Of a stretch of 64,000 nucleotides of DNA, positions 34,115 through 42,998 are shown in pieces. Location: contig NZ_CP007174.1 in the NCBI RefSeq assembly GCF_000730285.1, positions 1,426,001 through 1,490,000 on the forward strand, read 5' to 3'. The stretch's first letter is position 1, and every line of letters starts with the position of its first letter. The DNA comes from Candidatus Nitrososphaera evergladensis SR1 (GTDB taxonomy: Archaea; Thermoproteota; Nitrososphaeria; Nitrososphaerales; Nitrososphaeraceae). The position numbers and the translations under genes were made by a program. Under the pieces are notes generated by a model. That model was not told where the DNA came from, did not search any database, and worked only from the letters and a program-made list of their open reading frames with translations.

Positions 34115-34252
34115 ACTAGACTACCCATTAGGGTTCGAATATTTAACCTTTATGAGCGGGCCGGAAAAGCGTTTCTCGCCGCGCCGTTTTTCGTGCCCAA
34201 AAACACACAAGTAACATTTAAGAAACGCATGGCAGAAGCTGTAAAATCGTAT

Positions 34253-34702
34253 ATGGCACGAATTCACGTTCACACTCATGGCAAGTCACATTCTATCCGT
34301 CCTACTTCCAAGGCTGCCCCTTCGTGGCTGACTACGACTCCTGATCAGGTGTCGTCACTCGTGGTCAAGATGGCCAAGGATGGCGTCACCCCAAGCGTAA
34401 TCGGCATAAAGCTTCGCGACGAGCACGGTGTTCCACTTGCCAAGTCCGTGACCGGCAAGACGGTGACTCAAGTACTTGCCGACAACAACATCAAGTCAGA
34501 CATGCCAGAGGACCTTGAGAGATTGGTGAGAAAAGCGCTTGGCCTGCAAAAACACCTGAGGGCGCACAACAGCGACCACAGAAATGTCCGCTCGCTAGAG
34601 CTTGTAGAAGCCAAGATCCATCGTCTGGCAAAATACTACAAGGGAATAGGCAAGCTTCCTGCAACCTGGAAATACGCTGCTGTCATTGCCCAGCTAGAGT
34701 AA
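34253..34702 (+). CDS. rps15: ribosomal protein uS15
   Basis: 149 residues from the ATG at 34253. The longer in-frame start adds 20 residues not found in the family. MARIHVHTHGKSHSIRP is the typical archaeal/eukaryotic N-terminal extension. The core ends VEAKIHRLAKYYKGIGKLPATWKYAAVIAQLE. A TATA-like acatttaagaa (34214-34224) lies 30-40 bp upstream. It leads a run of eight plus-strand genes for translation and RNA processing. Confidence 0.95.
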   Translation: MARIHVHTHGKSHSIRPTSKAAPSWLTTTPDQVSSLVVKMAKDGVTPSVIGIKLRDEHGVPLAKSVTGKTVTQVLADNNIKSDMPEDLERLVRKALGLQKHLRAHNSDHRNVRSLELVEAKIHRLAKYYKGIGKLPATWKYAAVIAQLE

Positions 34703-34711
34703 GACACAGAG

Positions 34712-36160
34712 ATGGGCGACGGCGACAGTTCAAAGCTCCTCTCTGCGCTTAAACCTTTTTGCGAAAAGCTCCGCTCTGTTGTAGAGAGCGGGAGCGAGAT
34801 TTCTGTCATAACGCACCTTGACGCCGATGGCATCACTTCCGGAAGCATAATCGGAACGGCTCTGGCGCGCATGGGTGCCAAGTGCTCCGTCAGGACGGTG
34901 TCTGACATGACGCCGTCCGTGATAGAGCAGATGAAGGCCGAAGACCACGAGTTTTACGTCGTAACCGACCTTGGAGGCGGCATGGCCGCAAATTTCCGCA
35001 AGGCCCTTGGCGACAGGTGGGTGGTAATCGACCATCACCAGATCCCGGAGGAGGAGATCCTGACAGACGACGCGGGCCAAGTGCTAAACGCCTGGAAATA
35101 TGGCATTGACGGCGGCATCGAGGTGCCTGCTGGCGGCATGGCCTACATGGTTGCAAGCACCCTTGACCGGAAGAACCGCGACCTTTCGCCCGTGGCAGTC
35201 GTTTCTGCAGTCGGCGATAGGCAGGACCAGGGCGACAAAAAGTCGTTTCTTGGCCTCAACAAGGCGATACTTGAAACCGCCAAGACGCTTGGGCTGGTCA
35301 ACGTCGACCTTGACATCATGCTGACAGGCAGGGAGACGCGCCCCTTGCACGAGGCACTTGCTTTCACGTCGTTTCCCTATATCGACGGGCTGACGTGGAA
35401 CCGGGATAACTGCCACGCTCTGCTAAAGGGCGCCGGCATAAAGCTAAAGGATGGCAACGGGCGGTGGCGCGTGCCAGCCGAGTTTTCGCAGGAGGAAAAA
35501 AGCGCTATTCTGGATGCGATTGCCAAGTTCGTAGTCACGTCGAGCAAGACGTCTGCAACCGTCATCGACGACCTCGTTGGCTATGTTTACACGCTTGCCG
35601 GGGAGGACAAGCGCAGCCAGCTGCGCGACGCAAGGGAATTCTCGACCCTCCTAAATGCATGCGGCAGGATAGGCAGGTCCGGCGTCGGGATTGCCATCTG
35701 CATGGGCGACAGGAACGCCATGCTCACGGCCGGTGAGGAGATAAGCACAGAATACCGGACGACTCTGCGCAACTATATTTCAACAATATTTTCAGAAAAG
35801 TGGAGGGTGTCAGACGACGGCAAAATGGCGCTCATAAACGGCGACGGTCTCGTTGCGGAGGACATGCTGGGCGCCGTCTCGTCGCTCCTCTCCGGTTCGC
35901 CGACCCTGGCCGGCAGGCTCGTTTTCGTAAGGTCGCTTTCCAAGGACGGCACCTACAAGTTCTCGTCAAGAAAGGGTCTTGGGTGCACGTCGCCGGCAAA
36001 CCTCGGCCTTGTGATGCGCCACTGCGCCGAGTCTGTTAAAGGCACCGGGGGCGGCCATTCGGCTGCGGCAGGCTGCAGGATACCTTCAACGACACTTGAT
36101 CCTTTCCTTTCATGCTTGAGGTCAGCGGTAAATGACGCGAAATTCGCAACAGCATCCTGA
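34712..36160 (+). CDS. DHH/DHHA1 phosphoesterase, archaeal RecJ-like (GAN type)
   Basis: 482 residues. The DHH domain has ITHLDADGITSGSI, VTDLGGGM and VVIDHHQIPEEE; the C-terminal DHHA1 domain has GTGGGHSAAAGC. Archaeal members are 5'-3' or 3'-5' nucleases, and some bind GINS in the replisome. It begins 9 bp after rps15, and pcc1 overlaps its 3' end by 29 bp. Confidence 0.85.
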   Translation: MGDGDSSKLLSALKPFCEKLRSVVESGSEISVITHLDADGITSGSIIGTALARMGAKCSVRTVSDMTPSVIEQMKAEDHEFYVVTDLGGGMAANFRKALGDRWVVIDHHQIPEEEILTDDAGQVLNAWKYGIDGGIEVPAGGMAYMVASTLDRKNRDLSPVAVVSAVGDRQDQGDKKSFLGLNKAILETAKTLGLVNVDLDIMLTGRETRPLHEALAFTSFPYIDGLTWNRDNCHALLKGAGIKLKDGNGRWRVPAEFSQEEKSAILDAIAKFVVTSSKTSATVIDDLVGYVYTLAGEDKRSQLRDAREFSTLLNACGRIGRSGVGIAICMGDRNAMLTAGEEISTEYRTTLRNYISTIFSEKWRVSDDGKMALINGDGLVAEDMLGAVSSLLSGSPTLAGRLVFVRSLSKDGTYKFSSRKGLGCTSPANLGLVMRHCAESVKGTGGGHSAAAGCRIPSTTLDPFLSCLRSAVNDAKFATAS

Positions 36161-36419
36161 TGTTCCTACTGCAGTTGATGCGCAGGTCAGCGTGTCTTTT
36201 CCAACGGCAGCTCGTGCAAGGGCCGCAGTCAAGGCATTAATACCAGACAATGTGAACATGCCTGCGGGCTTGACAGTTGACATTTTCTCAAGGGGCAGGA
36301 CAGTCTTGGTGCGAGTTGGAGGTAACGATGGAGTTTCCATTGCTACCGTCGCAAGCACGCTTGATGAAATCCTTGAGCACCTGTCAGTTGCCTGGAAAGT
36401 GATGACAACTAATGCTTGA
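36132..36419 (+). CDS. pcc1: KEOPS complex subunit Pcc1
   Basis: 95 residues. AQVSVSFPTAARARAAVKALIPDN and the C-terminal IATVASTLDEILEHLSVAWKVM give the typical two-helix, three-strand Pcc1 fold. KEOPS makes t6A37 in tRNA. It overlaps the RecJ-like gene by 29 bp and serS by 8 bp, which points to tight translational coupling. Confidence 0.85.
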   Translation: MTRNSQQHPDVPTAVDAQVSVSFPTAARARAAVKALIPDNVNMPAGLTVDIFSRGRTVLVRVGGNDGVSIATVASTLDEILEHLSVAWKVMTTNA

Positions 36420-37689
36420 CCCCAAGCTATTGAAGGACAACCCCGATGCTGTACACGAGATGCTCAACAAGCGCAATGTAGAGTTCCCGCTTGACGAGCT
36501 GGTTGCGCTTGAGCGGCGCAGGCGGGAGCTCATCACCGAGTCGCAGGAATACCGCTCTAGAAAGAACAAGCTGTCCGAAGCAGTCGCGGCAAAGAAAAAG
36601 GCCAAGCAGGACGCGTCGGCCGAGCTTGAGCAGATGAAGGAGGTCGGCACCAATATGGAAAGAGTCGAGCAGGAAAAGGTTGCCGCCGAGGACAAGTACC
36701 GCAAGCTCGCCGCGCTTTTGCCAAACATGCTCCACGAGTCGGTGCCTGTTGGCAAGGACGAAAAGGACAACGTCGTAGTCAAGACTGCTTCGGGCAAGAT
36801 AAGAAGTATCGACAAGCCCAAAGACCATGTCGACATTGCAACGGCGCTCGACCTGTTTGACATCGAGCGGGCGGCCAAGGTCTCTGGCGCAAGGTTCTAC
36901 TTTTTGAAAAATGAGCTTGTGCGCATGAACACCGCGCTGGTGCATTTTGCACTGGACTATTTGACGGAGAAGGGCTATACGCTTGTCCAGCCGCCGTACA
37001 TGATACACAGAGAGCCGATGGAAGGCGCAGTCATACTGGGAGACTTTGAAGACGTCATCTACAAGATAGAAAACGAGGACCTGTACATGATCGGGACGTC
37101 AGAGCACGCCATTGCAGGCATGCACATGGACGAGATACTTGAAGGCAAGCAGCTGCCCGTACGCTATGCCGGCGTCAGCCCGTGCTTTCGCAAGGAGGCC
37201 GGCGCGCACGGAAAGGACATGAAGGGCATATTCCGCGTTCACCAGTTTGAAAAAGTCGAGCAGTTTGTCTACTGCCGGCCGGAAGATTCTTGGAAGGAGC
37301 ATGAGCACATGCTTGAAGTCTCGCAGGGGTTCTTTGACGCGCTTGGCATCCCGTACCGGGTGATGCTCTTGTGCTCCGGCGACACGGGCAAGATATCTGC
37401 CAAGACGTACGACATTGAAGCGTGGATGCCCGGGCAGGGCGCGTACCGGGAGATAGTGTCGTGCTCAAACTGCACCGACTATCAGGCACGCAGGCTTGCA
37501 ATACGCTTCCGGGACAAGACCAACGAAGAAACGAGGTTCGTCCACACGCTCAACAGCACGCTTGTAGCAGTCCAGCGCACGCTTGTCGCAATAATGGAGA
37601 ACTACCAGACGCCATCAGGCACCGTGCAGGTGCCCGAAGTCCTGCAGAAATACATGGGCGACCTCAAGGAAATCAAGCCCAAGGCCTGA
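36412..37689 (+). CDS. serS: seryl-tRNA synthetase
   Basis: 425 residues. The N-terminal antiparallel coiled coil spans about 25-105. The class II motifs are motif 2 (CFRKEAGAHGKDMKGIFRVHQFEK) and motif 3 (LNSTLVAVQRTLVAIMENYQ). It is the common type, not the methanogen-specific form. It charges tRNA-Ser and tRNA-Sec-like substrates. It is directly adjacent to rps3ae. Confidence 0.96.
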   Translation: MLDPKLLKDNPDAVHEMLNKRNVEFPLDELVALERRRRELITESQEYRSRKNKLSEAVAAKKKAKQDASAELEQMKEVGTNMERVEQEKVAAEDKYRKLAALLPNMLHESVPVGKDEKDNVVVKTASGKIRSIDKPKDHVDIATALDLFDIERAAKVSGARFYFLKNELVRMNTALVHFALDYLTEKGYTLVQPPYMIHREPMEGAVILGDFEDVIYKIENEDLYMIGTSEHAIAGMHMDEILEGKQLPVRYAGVSPCFRKEAGAHGKDMKGIFRVHQFEKVEQFVYCRPEDSWKEHEHMLEVSQGFFDALGIPYRVMLLCSGDTGKISAKTYDIEAWMPGQGAYREIVSCSNCTDYQARRLAIRFRDKTNEETRFVHTLNSTLVAVQRTLVAIMENYQTPSGTVQVPEVLQKYMGDLKEIKPKA

Positions 37690-38442
37690 TTGTCGAACAA
37701 TATATATTCTGGAGGCCAAGTGTGGTTTTCGATGGTCAAGGCAGCAAAGAAGGGAGGCAGAGTCCGCGACAAGTGGCGAGACAAGCAATGGGTCATCGTC
37801 AACAAGCCATCAGGATTTGAGCCACCCGGATCCGTTAACTACGTTCCCATAACCGACGGCGAGCAGGCCAAGGGGAGGGTGATTGAAAATACACTCCATG
37901 ACATGATGAAGGGCAACCCTGATCAGACCATGGATCAGCACCAGATAAAGATCTTTATCCAGATTGACAGGATAAGCGACGGCACCGCAAGCACCCGCTT
38001 CAAGGGACACGAGTATGCTAAGGAATTCCTGCGCTCGCTGATAAGGCGTGGAAGCTCCATGGTCAATTTCGTACACGACTACACCACGCAGGACGGTCAC
38101 ACCTTCCGCGTGGCAGTTGTCGCCTTTACCCAGAGGCGCGTCAATGCTTCAAAGAAGCACGAGATCCGCATGATCGCCCACCGCATCCTATCGGAGAAAA
38201 TTCCGCAGATGACAGTAGAGCAGTTTGTGCAAGAGACAACTGGCAGCAAGGCCGGCGACATTCCAAGGGAGACAAACAGCCTGCTTGGCGCAGTTATCAT
38301 GGACGAGGCGAAAAAGATCTCTAACATACGCCACCTCGGCATAAAAAAGACAAAACTGATCTCCACCCCAGAATCGAGGGCAGTGAGCGACGCCAAGCCT
38401 GTCGAAGCGACTACGACCGTGGCCGAACCTGCTCCGCAATAA
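37690..38442 (+). CDS. rps3ae: ribosomal protein eS1 (S3Ae)
   Basis: 250 residues with a TTG start right after the serS stop. KAAKKGGRVRDKWRDKQWVIVNKPSGFE and GHEYAKEFLRSLIRRGSSMVNFVHDYTTQDGHTFRV are typical of S3Ae. The C-terminal 20 residues are a low-complexity tail. The protein sits in the small subunit near the mRNA exit. Confidence 0.95.
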   Translation: MSNNIYSGGQVWFSMVKAAKKGGRVRDKWRDKQWVIVNKPSGFEPPGSVNYVPITDGEQAKGRVIENTLHDMMKGNPDQTMDQHQIKIFIQIDRISDGTASTRFKGHEYAKEFLRSLIRRGSSMVNFVHDYTTQDGHTFRVAVVAFTQRRVNASKKHEIRMIAHRILSEKIPQMTVEQFVQETTGSKAGDIPRETNSLLGAVIMDEAKKISNIRHLGIKKTKLISTPESRAVSDAKPVEATTTVAEPAPQ

Positions 38443-38479
38443 CTTTTTAGTCCCTTTCCTTTTTCCTCTTTTTAGATAG

Positions 38480-38932
38480 ATGTCAGAGGATACAGTAGTA
38501 AAGTTCTCCTCAGCAGAGGTCCAGCTGGTGCTCCATGCAACGGAGGGCCATGACAAGGTGCTTGCCGCCGTGGAAAAGGCTCTTTCTGTTCCTGCCGCAA
38601 GCTTTGGAGGCGAGCAGTCTGAAGGCCACTATGGCAACGCGATAATGCTTCTTGGCGCTGTGGTGTCAAGCAGCAAGGAAGCCGGCGCGCTTGCCAGCAG
38701 AATCATCTCTGCTTTGAACCATACAGACCGGCAAGAACTTACAGACCACATCGAAGAGTACTCTGACGAAAAAGGCAACCTCTACCTGCGCCTTGACAAG
38801 CAGAGGCTCTGCCAGGGCAAGGTCTCTCTTGCCGAGTCGGACGCGGTAAGGGTCAAGTTCAAGCCGGTCCACCGTTACAAGCCGTCAAGCAGCCTGCAGA
38901 GCTACAGGGGGCTACTCTCTTCAATCGAATAG
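38480..38932 (+). CDS. DUF54-type RNA-binding protein (COG1325)
   Basis: 150 residues. EVQLVLHATEGHDKVLAAVEKAL and the C-terminal KVSLAESDAVRVKFKP match the archaeal family of exosome-linked RNA-binding proteins. It is followed by the RNase P subunits, which supports a role in RNA processing. Its stop lies at the expected start of rpp30. Confidence 0.8.
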   Translation: MSEDTVVKFSSAEVQLVLHATEGHDKVLAAVEKALSVPAASFGGEQSEGHYGNAIMLLGAVVSSSKEAGALASRIISALNHTDRQELTDHIEEYSDEKGNLYLRLDKQRLCQGKVSLAESDAVRVKFKPVHRYKPSSSLQSYRGLLSSIE

Positions 38933-39480
38933 ACCTCTTTGTTGCCGGCGACAACACCGCCGCTTTTGCGGCAAAGGCGCTTGGGCTGAGGGTAGGAGTT
39001 GTTATTGCAGCAGACACTAAAGGTTTTTTTTCTGATGCCGGCGGCAACATCATTTACCGGCTCAAGAATCCGCCTCCCAAGCCGGTGAAATACGATTACC
39101 TGATAGTCTCTGAAAACATTGACGAGGCCTCGCGCGCAGACATACTTGTACTGAGAGATTTTCGCAGGGCAAAAGAGAGGCTGAAAAAAAAGGCCAAGGG
39201 CGGTGGCGCAGGGATCGAGATTACGGTACAGCAGGCGCGCAAGATGGACGCGATAGGAGTCGCAAGGTGGATTGTCGACGCGCACGATCTCTATGAATTC
39301 TGCCAGTCGTCTGGCTTTCAGTTCATACTGTCAAGCGGGGCTGGCTCGCCTTCTGAAGTCGTGTCGGGGCAGTCCTTTGATGCGATGCTAAAGATGACGG
39401 AAATCGATCCGCAAAAGCATTGGAGAGAGCTTGCCGGCTGGCTGGAATCACGCCTTGAAAGGAGGGTGCGCCTGTGCTAA
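38929..39480 (+). CDS. rnp3: RNase P protein p30 (Rpp30), start codon non-canonical
   Basis: The TIM-barrel p30 fold is clear from 39085 on (YDYLIVSENIDEASRADI; EITVQQARKMDAIGVARWIVDAHDLYEFCQSSGFQFILSSGA). In the same frame another 52 residues extend upstream (RIDLFVAGDNTAAFAAKALGLRVGVVIAAD), which matches the expected first strand and helix. No ATG, GTG or TTG occurs there before the frame runs deep into DUF54. The start given is the ATA at 38929, overlapping the DUF54 TAG. The GTG at 39085 would delete about a quarter of the barrel. Confidence 0.75.
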   Translation: MDLFVAGDNTAAFAAKALGLRVGVVIAADTKGFFSDAGGNIIYRLKNPPPKPVKYDYLIVSENIDEASRADILVLRDFRRAKERLKKKAKGGGAGIEITVQQARKMDAIGVARWIVDAHDLYEFCQSSGFQFILSSGAGSPSEVVSGQSFDAMLKMTEIDPQKHWRELAGWLESRLERRVRLC

Positions 39481-39764
39481 AGAGGCGGCAAAAGAGGCGC
39501 TATATCTCCCTCATGTGCGAGACAATGACAGGAGTGAATGCGCTTGCCGCAATCCAAAAGCGCCATGCAGAGCTCTTTGGAAGCATTGCGCTTGAGAGGG
39601 CGGCTCTTCGGCTGATAAAAGACGAAAACAGAGTTGCAATAATGCGCTGCAGCCTTGCAGAGGTAGAGCGTGTCCTTGCGACAATTGCACTGTGCGATCC
39701 GCCAATCGTGACCCTTGACATGTCGTCAAGCACGAAGCGGCTAAAGCGCAGGCTGCAGGTATAG
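39474..39764 (+). CDS. rnp2: RNase P protein Pop5/Rpp14
   Basis: 96 residues. KRRQKRRYISLMCETMTGVNALAAIQKRHAELFGSIALERAALRLI is typical of archaeal Pop5. The GTG start overlaps the p30 stop by seven bases, so the pair is translationally coupled. It is shorter than many Pop5 proteins but complete in the alpha-beta core. Pop5 and p30 form a pair in archaeal RNase P. Confidence 0.85.
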   Translation: MLKRRQKRRYISLMCETMTGVNALAAIQKRHAELFGSIALERAALRLIKDENRVAIMRCSLAEVERVLATIALCDPPIVTLDMSSSTKRLKRRLQV

Positions 39765-39911
39765 GATTTTATCTTGCAGGCGCTTCTCTGTCAAGTGGGG
39801 ATGAGGTGAGTTTCGCTGCTCCAGACTGAGTCAAAAACGATGAAGATCTCGCGACGAACCGACCCAAATTTTCCAAACTTATAATTATTAGAGGAGCCTT
39901 CTTGGAGCCAT

Positions 39912-40793
39912 ATGGAGCTGGCCTACGACTATCCTCTGTACAGGCCTCCGTCAGAGGCCAATTCGCTGATATTTCAGGTCACGCTAGGCTGCTCATTCAA
40001 CAAGTGCTCCTTTTGCAACATGTACCGCACCAAGGAATACGCCGAGCGCCCGTGGGAAGAGATCCGCGCGGAAATAGACATGATGGCAAGATTCTACCCT
40101 GACACGCGCAGGATATTCCTTGCAGACGGCGACGCGCTCAACATGTCCAAGGACCGGCTGGTGCAGATACTAGAGTACCTGTACCAAAAGTTTCCAGGCA
40201 TCGAGCGCATATCCTGCTACGCCATGCCAAAGAACCTCTTGCAAAAAACGGACGAAGAACTGCAGGCACTTTACGCCGCCGGCCTGCACATGTTCTACGT
40301 CGGGATCGAAAGCGGAAACGATGTTGTGTTGAAAAAAGTGACAAAAGGCGCAACCGGCAGGTCGATAGTCCAGGCATGCAGCAAGGCCAGAAAGCACGGC
40401 TACGTCCTTTCGTGCATGGTGATCCTCGGCCTTGGCGGAAGGAAATACACAAAGGAGCACATTGCCGACACTGCAAAAGTGCTGAGCGAGATAGCGCCTG
40501 ATTACGTGGGCGCGCTCACGCTGTACCTGGAGGAAGGCGTGCACGACGAGTTTATGAGCAAGTATGGCGAGCCTTTTGAATTCATTGACGATGTTGAAGT
40601 GCTTGACGAGCTGGAGCGGCTGGTCAGGGACTTTGACCCAAAGATGCCCGTGGTGTTTCGCGCAAACCATGCTTCAAACGTCTATTCAATAGGCGGGACG
40701 ATGCCTGACGACAGGGGCAAGATCCTGTCGCTCATAGAGGGATTAAAGTCGCATCCAGAGATGCTAAAGCCCAAGTTCCTGCGCAGGTTCTAG
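39912..40793 (+). CDS. radical SAM protein
   Basis: 293 residues. The cluster ligands lie in TLGCSFNKCSFCNMYR (C-x4-C-x2-C, the spacing of the Elp3-related branch). YVGIESGNDVVLKKVTKGA follows as the glycine-rich SAM-binding strand. The protein ends after the TIM barrel, so no extra substrate domain is present. The substrate is unknown. It overlaps the end of the convergent deacetylase gene by four bases. Confidence 0.85.
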   Translation: MELAYDYPLYRPPSEANSLIFQVTLGCSFNKCSFCNMYRTKEYAERPWEEIRAEIDMMARFYPDTRRIFLADGDALNMSKDRLVQILEYLYQKFPGIERISCYAMPKNLLQKTDEELQALYAAGLHMFYVGIESGNDVVLKKVTKGATGRSIVQACSKARKHGYVLSCMVILGLGGRKYTKEHIADTAKVLSEIAPDYVGALTLYLEEGVHDEFMSKYGEPFEFIDDVEVLDELERLVRDFDPKMPVVFRANHASNVYSIGGTMPDDRGKILSLIEGLKSHPEMLKPKFLRRF

Positions 40794-41644
40794 ACGCTTT
40801 CAGAGCGCCAGGCAAGATCGCCTAGCGTTGTTATCTCGTAGCCTTGCTCGTTTATGGACTTGAGGAGCATATCAAGTTCTTGCATCTGCTTTTCATCTAG
40901 CTTGTCATGAAAGCTCAGGCCGTCACGCAGTGCAAACTCCATCGGGTGCATCGTGACGACTGCAAACCCGTTTTCATCTATTCCGCGTTTTATCTCTGAC
41001 ATCGTCTTTTCGTGGTCGTAGCCAAGCCAGCGGGCACCGTCGCTGCTCAGGTCGCCTGTCTCCGCCGTTTCCGGATAGTGCCACAGGCCGTCATCTCTTT
41101 TGTTATTGTACGGCGGCTTGTCAAACGTCATGTTTGCGCTCACATACAGTATAGCATTATCCTTTGCGGCCGCAAACGTCTTGTCATTGACGGCGTTATA
41201 CGGCGCGATGAATATGAGCGGCCTAAAGCCAAGTATGTTGTTTAGTTTTTCGTTTGTCTTTGCCATCAGGTCGGACTGCTCTGTCTGGCTGTAAAGGGTG
41301 AACCTTTCATGGTTCCAGCCGTGGTTTGCCACTTCAAGACGCCCCGCCGCGACGCCTTCTTTTACAAAAGACACTATCTTCTCGTCCTGGCCAAAGTAGT
41401 TGCCGATGACGCCCACGGTAAGCGGCAGATTGCGCCTTTCAAACTCGTCCATCAGCCGGATCTGGGTGCCTTGTAGGTAGTAATCTTGGATGTCGTCCAG
41501 CCGGAATGCGACGCACCTGCACTTTTCACCAAGCGTCTGCTGCTGGGCGTTAAAACTTGGCGCGGCGCCAACGGTCGCAAGCAGCAGCATCGCGCAACCT
41601 GCTACTGCAAATGCAATCCCCTTCATATTCTCTTCTTTGCGCAT
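40790..41644 (-). CDS. secreted polysaccharide deacetylase (NodB-like)
   Basis: 284 residues; M7 is the likelier start. The signal peptide runs to about residue 32 (AVAGCAMLLLATVGAAPSF). FRLDDIQDYY supplies the catalytic Asp-Asp pair and NHGWNHE the His pair, both NodB motifs. VVTMHPMEF supplies the distal His. It presumably removes acyl groups from surface glycans; the exact substrate is unknown. Confidence 0.8.
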   Translation of the reverse strand: MRKEENMKGIAFAVAGCAMLLLATVGAAPSFNAQQQTLGEKCRCVAFRLDDIQDYYLQGTQIRLMDEFERRNLPLTVGVIGNYFGQDEKIVSFVKEGVAAGRLEVANHGWNHERFTLYSQTEQSDLMAKTNEKLNNILGFRPLIFIAPYNAVNDKTFAAAKDNAILYVSANMTFDKPPYNNKRDDGLWHYPETAETGDLSSDGARWLGYDHEKTMSEIKRGIDENGFAVVTMHPMEFALRDGLSFHDKLDEKQMQELDMLLKSINEQGYEITTLGDLAWRSESV

Positions 41645-41774
41645 GCTGCAAGGGCATAGTAATCAATTGCGCGACAAGATTCTAGGGTCAAAATATGGAA
41701 TAATGATCTGGGCTCCGGCTTGATGCTCCACAGTCAAAAGGATTAAAAGCCAGCCGGCGGTTAGGTGTGCAAAT

Positions 41775-42428
41775 ATGTATAGCGGAGAACTTGAGGTACA
41801 GGCCAAAAGAAAGGCGCTGGCCATTTTACAGGACGAAATTAGCAAGATCCTGAGCTCTTCGCGAGACCTTTCGACGCTCACTTCGTCGCTCATCAAGGAT
41901 GATAACAACGACATACAGGCATGTCTTGAGCGCCTGCGCAACAACGAAGAAGAGGTAGAAAACCTCCGGCGCAAGATAACCCGGGAAGTGTCAGAGCTTG
42001 GCGGCCTGATGGCAAACAGGGAGGACATTCTGCGCACGGCGTACCTGATGGACGATGTTGCCGGCTACATCAATGGAATCGCGTTCCGGCTGGCAAACAT
42101 GAAGGGCGAGACGCTCAAAAAGGCCCAGTGCGATGTAGACCTGCAGGAGCTCGTCGGCATGGTAGTCGACGCAAGTTTCAAACTGAACGAGATGGGAAGG
42201 GCGCTTTCGATAAACCCTGCCAGCATGTTTGAGCACGCGCAGGAAATGCAAAAACTTGAGCATCAAGTGGACGCCAAGTACCGGGCGATGATAATCAAGG
42301 CGCTTGGCGAGATAACAAACAACAAGGACCTGCTGCTTTTCAAAGACGCGGTCGAAGGCATCGAAGGAATGGTGGACAAGTGCCAAGAAGCGTCTGATTC
42401 GTTCACCATACTTGCACTTGGAATGTAA
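41775..42428 (+). CDS. PhoU-like/DUF47 helical protein
   Basis: 217 residues, nearly all helical, with long heptad-like stretches and Glu/Asp-rich loops. KDAVEGIEGMVDKCQEASDSFTILAL at the C-terminus resembles the DUF47/PhoU repeat that regulates phosphate transporters. No Pit or Pst gene is nearby. The assignment rests on helical pattern and this segment only. It is 6 bp from endA. Confidence 0.55.
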   Translation: MYSGELEVQAKRKALAILQDEISKILSSSRDLSTLTSSLIKDDNNDIQACLERLRNNEEEVENLRRKITREVSELGGLMANREDILRTAYLMDDVAGYINGIAFRLANMKGETLKKAQCDVDLQELVGMVVDASFKLNEMGRALSINPASMFEHAQEMQKLEHQVDAKYRAMIIKALGEITNNKDLLLFKDAVEGIEGMVDKCQEASDSFTILALGM

Positions 42429-42434
42429 AAGTAA

Positions 42435-42998
42435 ATGTCAGTAGTAGTAAACGGCCGACTTTTTGGTAACAGGATAATAGTCTGGGACATTGCTGACTCC
42501 CGAAAGCTGTACGGCTCGGGATACTATGGCAAGCCTATTGGAGTGCCAAAACCAAAGGGAGTGGAATTTGATGCGCCCCTTGTACTTGACCTGATGGAAG
42601 GCTGCTACCTTGCTGAAAAGGGGAGGCTGAAAATATCGCAGATGGACAGCAGCAACAGCAAGCCAGTTTCGCAGACAGAGATAAAAAAGATCTGCAAAAA
42701 ACAGTACGTCGACTTTGACGCCAAGTACCTGGTGTTTTCGGACCTGCGGGAAAAAGGCTATGTCGTCTCGCCGGGGATAAAGTTTGGCTGCGACTTTGCA
42801 GTGTACGAGCAGGGTCCCGGGATTGACCACGCGCCCTACCTCGTACAGGTGTTCCGGGCAACAGACGAAATGACTGCTACCGGCGTCGTCCTTGCCGGCA
42901 GGCTTGCCACCACCGTGAAAAAACAGTTCATACTGGCCATACCAAAAGTAACAGAAAAAAAAGTAGAGTACGTCGGCTTTGACTGGTGGCGCGCCTAG
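42435..42998 (+). CDS. endA: tRNA-splicing endonuclease
   Basis: 187 residues. The catalytic triad is visible: Tyr in LREKGYVVSPGIKFGCDFAVYE, His in GIDHAPYLV, and Lys in TTVKKQFILA. The C-terminal VEYVGFDWWRA is the conserved end strand. The length matches the homotetramer or heterotetramer type with a short N-terminal domain. It cuts introns at bulge-helix-bulge sites. Confidence 0.93.
   Translation: MSVVVNGRLFGNRIIVWDIADSRKLYGSGYYGKPIGVPKPKGVEFDAPLVLDLMEGCYLAEKGRLKISQMDSSNSKPVSQTEIKKICKKQYVDFDAKYLVFSDLREKGYVVSPGIKFGCDFAVYEQGPGIDHAPYLVQVFRATDEMTATGVVLAGRLATTVKKQFILAIPKVTEKKVEYVGFDWWRA

Noticed and set aside
39798-39890. C/D box sRNA (ggatgagg, ctga, cgatga) between pop5 and the radical SAM gene
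   Set aside because: The C box is imperfect and no proper final CTGA box is found at the right distance; the match is too weak to list.
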